DNA of 45,774 nucleotides from Symbiodinium natans. Its lineage: Eukaryota > Sar > Dinophyceae > Suessiales > Symbiodiniaceae. Shown here in pieces: positions 1 through 12,869 of this stretch. The position numbers and the translations under genes are program-made. The notes beneath the pieces are model-generated. The model worked only from the letters and a program-made list of their open reading frames with translations, was not told the DNA's origin and searched no databases. How positions within the stretch are numbered: position 1 is the first letter of the stretch; the number at the start of each line of letters is the position of its first letter. The stretch is from the NCBI GenBank assembly GCA_905221605.1, contig CAJNDS010000978.1, forward strand, positions 1 through 45,774. The letters run 5' to 3'.

Positions 1-399
1 GGTACATCCTTTAGTGTCCTATAACACCCTTTAGGAAAATGCCGGTGTATAATACTCTTCACAGGCGGCAGCGCCAATGGAAGGATTTTTTGGGCTGAGC
101 ATCTCAATTTACTTAAACCACCCTTTTTTATGGGCCCCAAAAAACCCTTCCATGTGCTTATTGCACCGCCCAAGACCCCTTCCATTTGCTTATTGCACCG
201 CCCAAGACCCCTTCGAAGGCATGGTTTTGGAAAGTAAATGGAAGCATTTTTTGGGCTGAGCATCTCAATTTACTTAAACCACCCTTTTTTATGGGCCCCA
301 AAAAATCCTTCCATGTGCTTATTGCACCGCCCAAGACCCCTTCCATTTGCTTATTGCACCGCCCAAGACCCCTTCGAAGGCATGGTTTTGGAAAGCAAG

Positions 400-905
400 G
401 CGAAATTAAGAACCGTTTTTGGAAACTGAAGGCATGGTTTTGGAAAGTAAGACGAAATTAAGAACCGTTTTTGGAAACTAAGACGAAAGTAAGACGAAAT
501 TAAGACACGGTTTTCAATACTAAGACGAGAAGGCATGGTTTTGGAAAGTAAGACGAAATTAAGAACCGTTTTTGGAAACTAAGACGAAAGTAAGACGAAA
601 TTAAGACACGGTTTTCAATACTAAGACGAAAGTAAGACAAACTTGGAGTTTTCGCGCAAAAGCAGCTGTAGGGTTTGTCGTATGTCCCCTCCCTTAGTTT
701 CCAAAAACGGTTCTTAATTTCGTCTTACTTTCGTCTTACTTTCCAAAACCATGCTTTAATTTCGTCTTACTTTCGTCTTGGTTTTCAAAAGCCGTGTCTT
801 AATTTCGTCTTACTTTCGTCTTAGTTTCCAAAAACGGTTCTTAATTTCGTCTTACTTTCGTCTTACTTTCCAAAACCATGCCTTAATTTCGTCTTACTTT
901 CGTCT
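400..905. repeat. Imperfect inverted block of gtaagacgaa motifs (unit 1)
   Basis: The left half (about 400-630) repeats segments such as gtaagacgaaattaagaacc and ggcatggttttggaaag. The right half (about 690-905) holds the same segments reversed, for example ggttcttaatttcgtcttac and ctttccaaaaccatgcc. The turn lies at about 630-690 and includes ttttcgcgcaaaagcagctg. Single strands of this block could form a long hairpin. Confidence 0.85.
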
Positions 906-947
906 TGGAAGGATTTTTTCTGCTGGGGGACACTTCAGAGCGCAGCA

Positions 948-1291
948 GACATGCTGCAAAAACCAAGGGAACCCACTGGGAGCCCAGCAGAAATGCTGCA
1001 AAAACCAAGGGAACCCATTGGGAACCCAAGCCGGGGCCCGGTAGAAATACTGCAAAAACCAAGGGAACCCACTGGGAGCCCAGCAGAAATGCTGCAAAAA
1101 CCAAGGGAACCTACTGGGAGCCCAGCAGAAATGCTGCAAAATCCAAGGGAACCCATTGGGAACCCAAGCCGGGGCCCGGTAGAAATACTGCAAAAACCAA
1201 GGGAACCCACTGGGAGCCCAGCAGAAATGCTGCAAAAACCAAGGGAACCCATTGGGAGCCCAGCAGAAATGCTGCAAAAACCAAGGGAACC
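948..1291. repeat. 42/54-bp minisatellite inside satellite unit
   Basis: Monomers begin atgctgcaaaaaccaaggga and come in two lengths: a 42-bp type ending gggagcccagcagaa, and a 54-bp type carrying the GC-rich insert ccaagccggggcccggtagaa. The order in unit 1 is 42-54-42-42-54-42-42. Because both lengths are multiples of three, several frames stay open on both strands. This explains the spurious ORFs of 120-190 codons at this place in every unit. Confidence 0.92.
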
Positions 1292-1441
1292 CACTTCCAC
1301 ACCCTTTGGGTAATATATTATTTAATAGTTCGGAGAATAGAACGGTGTCAAAGGACATACACCTTGTCGACGCTGACCGGCGGGCTTGAAGAGTATTATA
1401 CACCGGCATTTTCCTAAAGGGTGTTATGAGCTCAAACCCGA

Positions 1442-1813
1442 AATCATAAGCCAAGGATGTAGATGCCTAGGGTTTACGACTCTGACCAAATAGCTCGCGC
1501 CAAAACGTGGGCTGCAGCTCTAAGTAAATTGAGATATGTATCCCTCTGTGGGAGCCACTAGCGCGTATCCCACAAAAGAGGGATAAAAAACCCTACGCGC
1601 TGAGACCAGAAGGGGTTTTGGGCGGTGCAAAAAGCAAATGGAAGGGGTCTTGGGCGGTGCAATAAGCAAATGGAAGGATTTTTTGGGGCCCATAAAAAAG
1701 GGTGGTTTAAGTAAATTGAGATGCTCAGCCCAAAAAATCCTTCCATTTGCTTATAGCACCGAAGACGAAAGTAAGACGAGGGCGGGAGGCATCTACATCC
1801 TTGGCTTATGATT
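1442..1813. repeat. 26-bp perfect inverted repeat (unit 1)
   Basis: Positions 1442-1467 and 1788-1813 are exact reverse complements. The core ggcatctacatccttgg occurs again just after the right arm at the unit junction. The ~320-bp interior includes an inverted copy of the 73-bp module (1673-1745) that also occurs in direct orientation at 78 and 239. A second foldback unit therefore sits beside the first within each satellite repeat. Confidence 0.93.
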
Positions 1814-1831
1814 AGAGGCATCTACATCCTT

Positions 1832-3661
1832 GGTACATCCTTTAGTGTCCTATAACACCCTTTAGGAAAATGCCGGTGTATAATACTCTTCACAGGCGGC
1901 AGCGCCAATGGAAGGATTTTTTGGGCTGAGCATCTCAATTTACTTAAACCACCCTTTTTTATGGGCCCCAAAAAACCCTTCCATGTGCTTATTGCACCGC
2001 CCAAGACCCCTTCCATTTGCTTATTGCACCGCCCAAGACCCCTTCGAAGGCATGGTTTTGGAAAGTAAATGGAAGGATTTTTTGGGCTGAGCATCTCAAT
2101 TTACTTAAACCACCCTTTTTTATGGGCCCCAAAAAATCCTTCCATGTGCTTATTGCACCGCCCAAGACCCCTTCCATTTGCTTATTGCACCGCCCAAGAC
2201 CCCTTCGAAGGCATGGTTTTGGAAAGCAAGGCGAAATTAAGAACCGTTTTTGGAAACTGAAGGCATGGTTTTGGAAAGTAAGACGAAATTAAGAACCGTT
2301 TTTGGAAACTAAGACGAAAGTAAGACGAAATTAAGACACGGTTTTCAATACTAAGACGAGAAGGCATGGTTTTGGAAAGTAAGACGAAATTAAGAACCGT
2401 TTTTGGAAACTAAGACGAAAGTAAGACGAAATTAAGACACGGTTTTCAATACTAAGACGAAAGTAAGACAAACTTGGAGTTTTCGCGCAAAAGCAGCTGT
2501 AGGGTTTGTCGTATGTCCCCTCCCTTAGTTTTCCAAAAACGGTTCTTAATTTCGTCTTACTTTCGTCTTACTTTCCAAAACCATGCTTTAATTTCGTCTT
2601 ACTTTCGTCTTGGTTTTCAAAAACCGTGTCTTAATTTCGTCTTACTTTCGTCTTAGTTTCCAAAAACGGTTCTTAATTTCGTCTTACTTTCGTCTTACTT
2701 TCCAAAACCATGCCTTAATTTCGTCTTACTTTCGTCTTGGAAGGATTTTTTCTGCTGGGGGACACTTCAGAGCGCAGCAGACATGCTGCAAAAACCAAGG
2801 GAACCCACTGGGAGCCCAGCAGAAATGCTGCAAAAACCAAGGGAACCCATTGGGAACCCAAGCCGGGGCCCGGTAGAAATACTGCAAAAACCAAGGGAAC
2901 CCACTGGGAGCCCAGCAGAAATGCTGCAAAAACCAAGGGAACCTACTGGGAGCCCAGCAGAAATGCTGCAAAATCCAAGGGAACCCATTGGGAACCCAAG
3001 CCGGGGCCCGGTAGAAATACTGCAAAAACCAAGGGAACCCACTGGGAGCCCAGCAGAAATGCTGCAAAAACCAAGGGAACCCATTGGGAGCCCAGCAGAA
3101 ATGCTGCAAAAACCAAGGGAACCCACTTCCACACCCTTTGGGTAATATATTATTAATAGTTCGGAGAATAGAACGGTGTCAAAGGACATACACCTTGTCG
3201 ACGCTGACCGGCGGGCTTGAAGAGTATTCTACACCGGCATTTTCCTAAAGGGTGTTATGAGCTCAAACCCGAAATCATAAGCCAAGGATGTAGATGCCTA
3301 GGGTTTACGACTCTGACCAAATAGCTCGCGCCAAAACGTGGGCTGCAGCTCTAAGTAAATTGAGATATGTATCCCTCTGTGGGAGCCACTAGCGCGTATC
3401 CCACAAAAGAGGGATAAAAAACCCTACGTGCTGAGACCAGAAGGGGTTTTGGGCGGTGCAAAAAGCAAATGGAAGGGGTCTTGGGCGGTGCAATAAGCAA
3501 ATGGAAGGATTTTTTGGGGCCATAAAAAAGGGTGGTTTAAGTAAATTGAGATGCTCAGCCCAAAAAATCCTTCCATTTGCTTATAGCACCGAAGACGAAA
3601 GTAAGACGAGGGCGGGAGGCATCTACATCCTTGGCTTATGATTAGAGGCATCTACATCCTT
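1832..3661. repeat. Satellite unit 2
   Basis: Full copy of 1830 bp. Diagnostic changes: an extra T near 2530, one mismatch in the 41-bp arm near 3230 (attcta instead of attata), cctacgtgc near 3421 and one C lost in the ggggcc run near 3520. Confidence 0.95.
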
Positions 3662-5490
3662 GGTACATCCTTTAGTGTCCTATAACACCCTTTAGGAAAA
3701 TGCCGGTGTATAATACTCTTCACAGGCGGCAGCGCCAATGGAAGGATTTTTTGGGCTGAGCATCTCAATTTACTTAAACCACCCTTTTTTATGGGCCCCA
3801 AAAAACCCTTCCATGTGCTTATTGCACCGCCCAAGACCCCTTCCATTTGCTTATTGCACCGCCCAAGACCCCTTCGAAGGCATGGTTTTGGAAAGTAAAT
3901 GGAAGGATTTTTTGGGCTGAGCATCTCAATTTACTTAAACCACCCTTTTTTATGGGCCCCAAAAAATCCTTCCATGTGCTTATTGCACCGCCCAAGACCC
4001 CTTCCATTTGCTTATTGCACCGCCCAAGACCCCTTCGAAGGCATGGTTTTGGAAAGCAAGGCGAAATTAAGAACCGTTTTTGGAAACTGAAGGCATGGTT
4101 TTGGAAAGTAAGACGAAATTAAGAACCGTTTTTGGAAACTAAGACGAAAGTAAGACGAAATTAAGACACGGTTTTCAATACTAAGACGAGAAGGCATGGT
4201 TTTGGAAAGTAAGACGAAATTAAGAACCGTTTTGGAAACTAAGACGAAAGTAAGACGAAATTAAGACACGGTTTTCAATACTAAGACGAAAGTAAGACAA
4301 ACTTGGAGTTTTCGCGCAAAAGCAGCTGTAGGGTTTGTCGTATGTCCCCTCCCTTAGTTTCCAAAAACGGTTCTTAATTTCGTCTTACTTTCGTCTTACT
4401 TTCCAAAACCATGCTTTAATTTCGTCTTACTTTCGTCTTGGTTTTCAAAAACCGTGTCTTAATTTCGTCTTACTTTCGTCTTAGTTTCCAAAAACGGTTC
4501 TTAATTTCGTCTTACTTTCGTCTTACTTTCCAAAACCATGCCTTAATTTCGTCTTACTTTCGTCTTGGAAGGATTTTTTCTGCTGGGGGACACTTCAGAG
4601 CGCAGCAGACATGCTGCAAAAACCAAGGGAACCCACTGGGAGCCCAGCAGAAATGCTGCAAAAACCAAGGGAACCCATTGGGAACCCAAGCCGGGGCCCG
4701 GTAGAAATACTGCAAAAACCAAGGGAACCCACTGGGAGCCCAGCAGAAATGCTGCAAAAACCAAGGGAACCTACTGGGAGCCCAGCAGAAATGCTGCAAA
4801 ATCCAAGGGAACCCATTGGGAACCCAAGCCGGGGCCCGGTAGAAATACTGCAAAAACCAAGGGAACCCACTGGGAGCCCAGCAGAAATGCTGCAAAAACC
4901 AAGGGAACCCATTGGGAGCCCAGCAGAAATGCTGCAAAAACCAAGGGAACCCACTTCCACACCCTTTGGGTAATATATTATTAATAGTTCGGAGAATAGA
5001 ACGGTGTCAAAGGACATACACCTTGTCGACGCTGACCGGCGGGCTTGAAGAGTATTATACACCGGCATTTTCCTAAAGGGTGTTATGAGCTCAAACCCGA
5101 AATCATAAGCCAAGGATGTAGATGCCTAGGGTTTACGACTCTGACCAAATAGCTCGCGCCAAAACGTGGGCTGCAGCTCTAAGTGAATTGAGATACGTAT
5201 CCCTCTGTGGGAGCCACTAGCGCGTATCCCACAAAAGAGGGATAAAAAACCCTACGCGCTGAGACCAGAAGGGGTTTTGGGCGGTGCAAAAAGCAAATGG
5301 AAGGGGTCTTGGGCGGTGCAATAAGCAAATGGAAGGATTTTTTGGGGCCCCTAAAAAAGGGTGGTTTAAGTAAATTGAGATGCTCAGCCCAAAAAATCCT
5401 TCCATTTGCTTATAGCACCGAAGACGAAAGTAAGACGAGGGCGGGAGGCATCTACATCCTTGGCTTATGATTAGAGGCATCTACATCCTT
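3662..5490. repeat. Satellite unit 3
   Basis: Full copy of 1829 bp. It has four Ts in the ccgttttgg run near 4230 (also in unit 5) and agtgaattgagatacg near 5180 (also in unit 6). Confidence 0.95.
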
Positions 5491-7332
5491 GGTACATCCT
5501 TTAGTGTCCTATAACACCCTTTAGGAAAATGCCGGTGTATGATACTCTTCACAGGCGGCAGCGCCAATGGAAGGATTTTTTGGGCTGAGCATCTCAATTT
5601 ACTTAAACCACCCTTTTTTATGGGCCCCAAAAAACCCTTCCATGTGCTTATTGCACCGCCCAAGACCCCTTCCATTTGCTTATTGCACCGCCCAAGACCC
5701 CTTCGAAGGCATGGTTTTGGAAAGTAAATGGAAGGATTTTTTGGGCTGAGCATCTCAATTTACTTAAACCACCCTTTTTTATGGGCCCCAAAAAATCCTT
5801 CCATGTGCTTATTGCACCGCCCAAGACCCCTTCCATTTGCTTATTGCACCGCCCAAGACCCCTTCGAAGGCATGGTTTTGGAAAGCAAGGCGAAATTAAG
5901 AACCGTTTTTGGAAACTGAAGGCATGGTTTTGGAAAGTAAGACGAAATTAAGAACCGTTTTTGGAAACTAAGACGAAAGTAAGACGAAATTAAGACACGG
6001 TTTTCAATACTAAGACGAGAAGGCATGGTTTTGGAAAGTAAGACGAAATTAAGAACCGTTTTTGGAAACTAAGACGAAAGTAAGACGAAATTAAGACACG
6101 GTTTTCAATACTAAGACGAAAGTAAGACAAACTTGGAGTTTTCGCGCAAAAGCAGCTGTAGGGTTTGTCGTATGTCCCCTCCCTTAGTTTCCAAAAACGG
6201 TTCTTAATTTCGTCTTACTTTCGTCTTACTTTCGTCTTACTTTCCAAAACCATGCTTTAATTTCGTCTTACTTTCGTCTTGGTTTTCAAAAACCGTGTCT
6301 TAATTTCGTCTTACTTTCGTCTTAGTTTCCAAAAACGGTTCTTAATTTCGTCTTACTTTCGTCTTACTTTCCAAAACCATGCCTTAATTTCGTCTTACTT
6401 TCGTCTTGGAAGGATTTTTTCTGCTGGGGGACACTTCAGAGCGCAGCAGACATGCTGCAAAAACCAAGGGAACCCACTGGGAGCCCAGCAGAAATGCTGC
6501 AAAAACCAAGGGAACCCATTGGGAACCCAAGCCGGGGCCCGGTAGAAATACTGCAAAAACCAAGGGAACCCACTGGGAGCCCAGCAGAAATGCTGCAAAA
6601 ACCAAGGGAACCTACTGGGAGCCCAGCAGAAATGCTGCAAAATCCAAGGGAACCCATTGGGAACCCAAGCCGGGGCCCGGTAGAAATACTGCAAAAACCA
6701 AGGGAACCCACTGGGAGCCCAGCAGAAATGCTGCAAAAACCAAGGGAACCCATTGGGAGCCCAGCAGAAATGCTGCAAAAACCAAGGGAACCCACTTCCA
6801 CACCCTTTGGGTAATATATTATTTAATAGTTCGGAGAATAGAACGGTGTCAAAGGACATACACCTTGTCGACGCTGACCGGCGGGCTTGAAGAGTATTAT
6901 ACACCGGCATTTTCCTAAAGGGTGTTATGAGCTCAAACCCGAAATCATAAGCCAAGGATGTAGATGCCTAGGGTTTACGACTCTGACCAAATAGCTCGCG
7001 CCAAAACGTGGGCTGCAGCTCTAAGTAAATTGAGATATGTATCCCTCTGTGGGAGCCACTAGCGCGTATCCCACAAAAGAGGGATAAAAAACCCTACGCG
7101 CTGAGACCAGAAGGGGTTTTGGGCGGTGCAAAAAGCAAATGGAAGGGGTCTTGGGCGGTGCAATAAGCAAATGGAAGGATTTTTTGGGGCCCATAAAAAA
7201 GGGTGGTTTAAGTAAATTGAGATGCTCAGCCCAAAAAATCCTTCCATTTGCTTATAGCACCGAAGACGAAAGTAAGACGAGGGCGGGAGGCATCTACATC
7301 CTTGGCTTATGATTAGAGGCATCTACATCCTT
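5491..7332. repeat. Satellite unit 4
   Basis: Full copy of 1842 bp. It has an extra 10-11 bp cgtcttacttt repeat near 6220-6245 (also in unit 8) and the atttaatag variant near 6820 that marks units 1, 4 and 7. Confidence 0.95.
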
Positions 7333-9208
7333 GGTACATCCTTTAGTGTCCTATAACACCCTTTAGGAAAATGCCGGTGTATAATACTCTTCACAGGCGG
7401 CAGCGCCAATGGAAGGATTTTTTGGGCTGAGCATCTCAATTTACTTAAACCACCCTTTTTTATGGGCCCCAAAAAACCCTTCCATGTGCTTATTGCACCG
7501 CCCAAGACCCCTTCCATTTGCTTATTGCACCGCCCAAGACCCCTTCGAAGGCATGGTTTTGGAAAGTAAATGGAAGGATTTTTTGGGCTGAGCATCTCAA
7601 TTTACTTAAACCACCCTTTTTTATGGGCCCCAAAAAATCCTTCCATGTGCTTATTGCACCGCCCAAGACCCCTTCCATTTGCTTATTGCACCGCCCAAGA
7701 CCCCTTCGAAGGCATGGTTTTGGAAAGCAAGGCGAAATTAAGAACCGTTTTTGGAAACTGAAGGCATGGTTTTGGAAAGTAAGACGAAATTAAGAACCGT
7801 TTTTGGAAACTAAGACGAAAGTAAGACGAAATTAAGACACGGTTTTCAATACTAAGACGAGAAGGCATGGTTTTGGAAAGTAAGACGAAATTAAGAACCG
7901 TTTTGGAAACTAAGACGAAAGTAAGACGAAATTAAGACACGGTTTTCAATACTAAGACGAAAGTAAGACAAACTTGGAGTTTTCGCGCAAAAGCAGCTGT
8001 AGGGTTTGTCGTATGTCCCCTCCCTTAGTTTCCAAAAACGGTTCTTAATTTCGTCTTACTTTCGTCTTACTTCTTACTTTCCAAAACCATGCTTTAATTT
8101 CGTCTTACTTTCGTCTTGGTTTTCAAAAACCGTGTCTTAATTTCGTCTTACTTTCGTCTTAGTTTCCAAAAACGGTTCTTAATTTCGTCTTACTTTCGTC
8201 TTACTTTCCAAAACCATGCCTTAATTTCGTCTTACTTTCGTCTTGGAAGGATTTTTTCTGCTGGGGGACACTTCAGAGCGCAGCAGACATGCTGCAAAAA
8301 CCAAGGGAACCCACTGGGAGCCCAGCAGAAATGCTGCAAAAACCAAGGGAACCCATTGGGAACCCAAGCCGGGGCCCGGTAGAAATACTGCAAAAACCAA
8401 GGGAACCCACTGGGGCCCAGCAGAAATGCTGCAAAAACCAAGGGAACCTACTGGGAGCCCAGCAGAAATGCTGCAAAATCCAAGGGAACCCATTGGGAAC
8501 CCAAGCCGGGGCCCGGTAGAAATACTGCAAAAACCAAGGGAACCCACTGGGAGCCCAGCAGAAATGCTGCAAAAACCAAGGGAACCCATTGGGAGCCCAG
8601 CAGAAATGCTGCAAAAACCAAGGGAACCCATTGGGAGCCCAGCAGAAATGCTGCAAAAACCAAGGGAACCCACTTCCACACCCTTTGGGTAATATATTAT
8701 TAATAGTTCGGAGAATAGAACGGTGTCAAAGGACATACACCTTGTCGACGCTGACCGGCGGGCTTGAAGAGTATTATACACCGGCATTTTCCTAAAGGGT
8801 TTATGAGCTCAAACCCGAAATCATAAGCCAAGGATGTAGATGCCTAGGGTTTACGACTCTGACCAAATAGCTCGCGCCAAAACGTGGGCTGCAGCTCTAA
8901 GTAAATTGAGATATGTATCCCTCTGTGGGAGCCACTAGCGCGTATCCCACAAAAGAGGGATAAAAAACCCTACGCGCTGAGACCAGAAGGGGTTTTGGGC
9001 GGTGCAAAAAGCAAATGGAAGGGGTCTTGGGCGGTAGGGTTTAGCAAATGGAAGGATTTTTTGGGGCCCATAAAAAAGGGGGTTTAAGTAAATTGAGATG
9101 CTCAGCCCAAAAAATCCTTCCATTTGCTTATAGCACCGAAGACGAAAGTAAGACGAGGGCGGGAGGCATCTACATCCTTGGCTTATGATTAGAGGCATCT
9201 ACATCCTT
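7333..9208. repeat. Satellite unit 5
   Basis: Full copy of 1876 bp. Its minisatellite has one extra 42-bp monomer (also in unit 8) and a 2-bp deletion near 8412 that shifts the frame of every ORF crossing it. The flank near 9034 reads gcggtagggtttagc instead of gcggtgcaataagc. Confidence 0.95.
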
Positions 9209-11038
9209 GGTACATCCTTTAGTGTCCTATAACACCCTTTAGGAAAATGCCGGTGTATAATACTCTTCACAGGCGGCAGCGCCAATGGAAGGATTTTTTG
9301 GGCTGAGCATCTCAATTTACTTAAACCACCCTTTTTTATGGGCCCCAAAAAACCCTTCCATGTGCTTATTGCACCGCCCAAGACCCCTTCCATTTGCTTA
9401 TTGCACCGCCCAAGACCCCTTCGAAGGCATGGTTTTGGAAAGTAAATGGAAGGATTTTTTGGGCTGAGCATCTCAATTTACTTAAACCACCCTTTTTATT
9501 GGGCCCCAAAAAATCCTTCCATGTGCTTATTGCACCGCCCAAGACCCCTTCCATTTGCTTATTGCACCGCCCAAGACCCCTTCGAAGGCATGGTTTTGGA
9601 AAGCAAGGCGAAATTAAGAACCGTTTTTGGAAACTGAAGGCATGGTTTTGGAAAGTAAGACGAAATTAAGAACCGTTTTTGGAAACTAAGACGAAAGTAA
9701 GACGAAATTAAGACACGGTTTTCAATACTAAGACGAGAAGGCATGGTTTTGGAAAGTAAGACGAAATTAAGAACCGTTTTTGGAAACTAAGACGAAAGTA
9801 AGACGAAATTAAGACACGGTTTTCAATACTAAGACGAAAGTAAGACAAACTTGGAGTTTTCGCGCAAAAGCAGCTGTAGGGTTTGTCGTATGTCCCCTCC
9901 CTTAGTTTCCAAAAACGGTTCTTAATTTCGTCTTACTTTCGTCTTACTTTCCAAAACCATGCTTTAATTTCGTCTTACTTTCGTCTTGGTTTTCAAAAAC
10001 CGTGTCTTAATTTCGTCTTACTTTCGTCTTAGTTTCCAAAAACGGTTCTTAATTTCGTCTTACTTTCGTCTTACTTTCCAAAACCATGCCTTAATTTCGT
10101 CTTACTTTCGTCTTGGAAGGATTTTTTCTGCTGGGGGACACTTCAGAGCGCAGCAGACATGCTGCAAAAACCAAGGGAACCCACTGGGAGCCCAGCAGAA
10201 ATGCTGCAAAAACCAAGGGAACCCATTGGGAACCCAAGCCGGGGCCCGGTAGAAATACTGCAAAAACCAAGGGAACCCACTGGGAGCCCAGCAGAAATGC
10301 TGCAAAAACCAAGGGAACCTACTGGGAGCCCAGCAGAAATGCTGCAAAATCCAAGGGAACCCATTGGGAACCCAAGCCGGGGCCCGGTAGAAATACTGCA
10401 AAAACCAAGGGAACCCACTGGGAGCCCAGCAGAAATGCTGCAAAAACCAAGGGAACCCATTGGGAGCCCAGCAGAAATGCTGCAAAAACCAAGGGAACCC
10501 ACTTCCACACCCTTTGGGTAATATATTATTAATAGTTCGGAGAATAGAACGGTGTCAAAGGACATACACCTTGTCGACGCTGACCGGCGGGCTTGAAGAG
10601 TATTATACACCGGCATTTTCCTAAAGGGTGTTATGAGCTCAAACCCGAAATCATAAGCCAAGGATGTAGATGCCTAGGGTTTACGACTCTGACCAAATAG
10701 CTCGCGCCAAAACGTGGGCTGCAGCTCTAAGTGAATTGAGATACGTATCCCTCTGTGGGAGCCACTAGCGCGTATCCCACAAAAGAGGGATAAAAAACCC
10801 TACGCGCTGAGACCAGAAGGGGTTTTGGGCGGTGCAAAAAGCAAATGGAAGGGGTCTTGGGCGGTGCAATAAGCAAATGGAAGGATTTTTTGGGGCCCAT
10901 AAAAAAGGGTTGTTTAAGTAAATTGAGATGCTCAGCCCAAAAAATCCTTCCATTTGCTTATAGCACCGAAGACGAAAGTAAGACGAGGGCGGGAGGCATC
11001 TACATCCTTGGCTTATGATTAGAGGCATCTACATCCTT
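9209..11038. repeat. Satellite unit 6
   Basis: Full copy of 1830 bp. It shares ctttttattgggcccc (near 9493) and agggttgtttaag (near 10905) with the adjacent unit 7, and agtgaattgagatacg (near 10728) with unit 3. Confidence 0.95.
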
Positions 11039-12869
11039 GGTACATCCTTTAGTGTCCTATAACACACTTTAGGAAAATGCCGGTGTATAATACTCTTCAC
11101 AGGCGGCAGCGCCAATGGAAGGATTTTTTGGGCTGAGCATCTCAATTTACTTAAACCACCCTTTTTTATGGGCCCCAAAAAACCCTTCCATGTGCTTATT
11201 GCACCGCCCAAGACCCCTTCCATTTGCTTATTGCACCGCCCAAGACCCCTTCGAAGGCATGGTTTTGGAAAGTAAATGGAAGGATTTTTTGGGCTGAGCA
11301 TCTCAATTTACTTAAACCACCCTTTTTATTGGGCCCCAAAAAATCCTTCCATGTGCTTATTGCACCGCCCAAGACCCCTTCCATTTGCTTATTGCACCGC
11401 CCAAGACCCCTTCGAAGGCATGGTTTTGGAAAGCAAGGCGAAATTAAGAACCGTTTTTGGAAACTGAAGGCATGGTTTTGGAAAGTAAGACGAAATTAAG
11501 AACCGTTTTTGGAAACTAAGACGAAAGTAAGACGAAATTAAGACACGGTTTTCAATACTAAGACGAGAAGGCATGGTTTTGGAAAGTAAGACGAAATTAA
11601 GAACCGTTTTTGGAAACTAAGACGAAAGTAAGACGAAATTAAGACACGGTTTTCAATACTAAGACGAAAGTAAGACAAACTTGGAGTTTTCGCGCAAAAG
11701 CAGCTGTAGGGTTTGTCGTATGTCCCCTCCCTTAGTTTCCAAAAACGGTTCTTAATTTCGTCTTACTTTCGTCTTACTTTCCAAAACCATGCTTTAATTT
11801 CGTCTTACTTTCGTCTTGGTTTTCAAAAACCGTGTCTTAATTTCGTCTTACTTTCGTCTTAGTTTCCAAAAACGGTTCTTAATTTCGTCTTACTTTCGTC
11901 TTACTTTCCAAAACCATGCCTTAATTTCGTCTTACTTTCGTCTTGGAAGGTTTTTTTCTGCTGGGGGACACTTCAGAGCGCAGCAGACATGCTGCAAAAA
12001 CCAAGGGAACCCACTGGGAGCCCAGCAGAAATGCTGCAAAAACCAAGGGAACCCATTGGGAACCCAAGCCGGGGCCCGGTAGAAATACTGCAAAAACCAA
12101 GGGAACCCACTGGGAGCCCAGCAGAAATGCTGCAAAAACCAAGGGAACCTACTGGGAGCCCAGCAGAAATGCTGCAAAATCCAAGGGAACCCATTGGGAA
12201 CCCAAGCCGGGGCCCGGTAGAAATACTGCAAAAACCAAGGGAACCCACTGGGAGCCCAGCAGAAATGCTGCAAAAACCAAGGGAACCCATTGGGAGCCCA
12301 GCAGAAATGCTGCAAAAACCAAGGGAACCCACTTCCACACCCTTTGGGTAATATATTATTTAATAGTTCGGAGAATAGAACGGTGTCAAAGGACATACAC
12401 CTTGTCGACGCTGACCGGCGGGCTTGAAGAGTATTATACACCGGCATTTTCCTAAAGGGTGTTATGAGCTCAAACCCGAAATCATAAGCCAAGGATGTAG
12501 ATGCCTAGGGTTTACGACTCTGACCAAATAGCTCGCGCCAAAACGTGGGCTGCAGCTCTAAGTAAATTGAGATATGTATCCCTCTGTGGGAGCCACTAGC
12601 GCGTATCCCACAAAAGAGGGATAAAAAACCCTACGCGCTGAGACCAGAAGGGGTTTTGGGCGGTGCAAAAAGCAAATGGAAGGGGTCTTGGGCGGTGCAA
12701 TAAGCAAATGGAAGGATTTTTTGGGGCCCATAAAAAAGGGTTGTTTAAGTAAATTGAGATGCTCAGCCCAAAAAACCCTTCCATTTGCTTATAGCACCGA
12801 AGACGAAAGTAAGACGAGGGCGGGAGGCATCTACATCCTTGGCTTATGATTAGAGGCATCTACATCCTT
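11039..12869. repeat. Satellite unit 7
   Basis: Full copy of 1831 bp. It carries acacactttagg near 11062 (one change in the 41-bp arm), the two variants shared with unit 6, and the atttaatag variant shared with units 1 and 4. Confidence 0.95.

Larger units (their letters stand above)
21..1427. repeat. 41-bp perfect inverted repeat (unit 1)
   Basis: Positions 21-61 are the exact reverse complement of 1387-1427, with about 1.3 kb between them. The pair recurs in every full unit with at most a few mismatches (for example in units 2, 5 and 7). The arms bracket the module block and the minisatellite, as in a foldback element. Confidence 0.93.
1..1831. repeat. Satellite unit 1 (reference copy)
   Basis: Order within the unit: an inverted-repeat arm (21-61); two copies of a ~73-bp module (about 78-151 and 239-313); a block of gtaagacgaaattaag-type repeats (about 400-630); a short centre (about 630-690); the same block inverted (about 690-905); a 42/54-bp minisatellite (about 948-1291); the complementary arm (1387-1427); one arm of a 26-bp inverted repeat (1442-1467); a ~320-bp spacer holding the inverted 73-bp module (1673-1745); and the second 26-bp arm (1788-1813). 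Private variants include ggaagcatttttt at 239 and a changed base near 790. Confidence 0.95.

Noticed and set aside
894-1454. Long ORFs on both strands over the 42/54-bp minisatellite (up to 186 codons), repeated in each satellite unit
   Set aside because: They arise because monomer lengths are multiples of three. They overlap on both strands, and unit 5 breaks them by a 2-bp deletion without any sign of repair.
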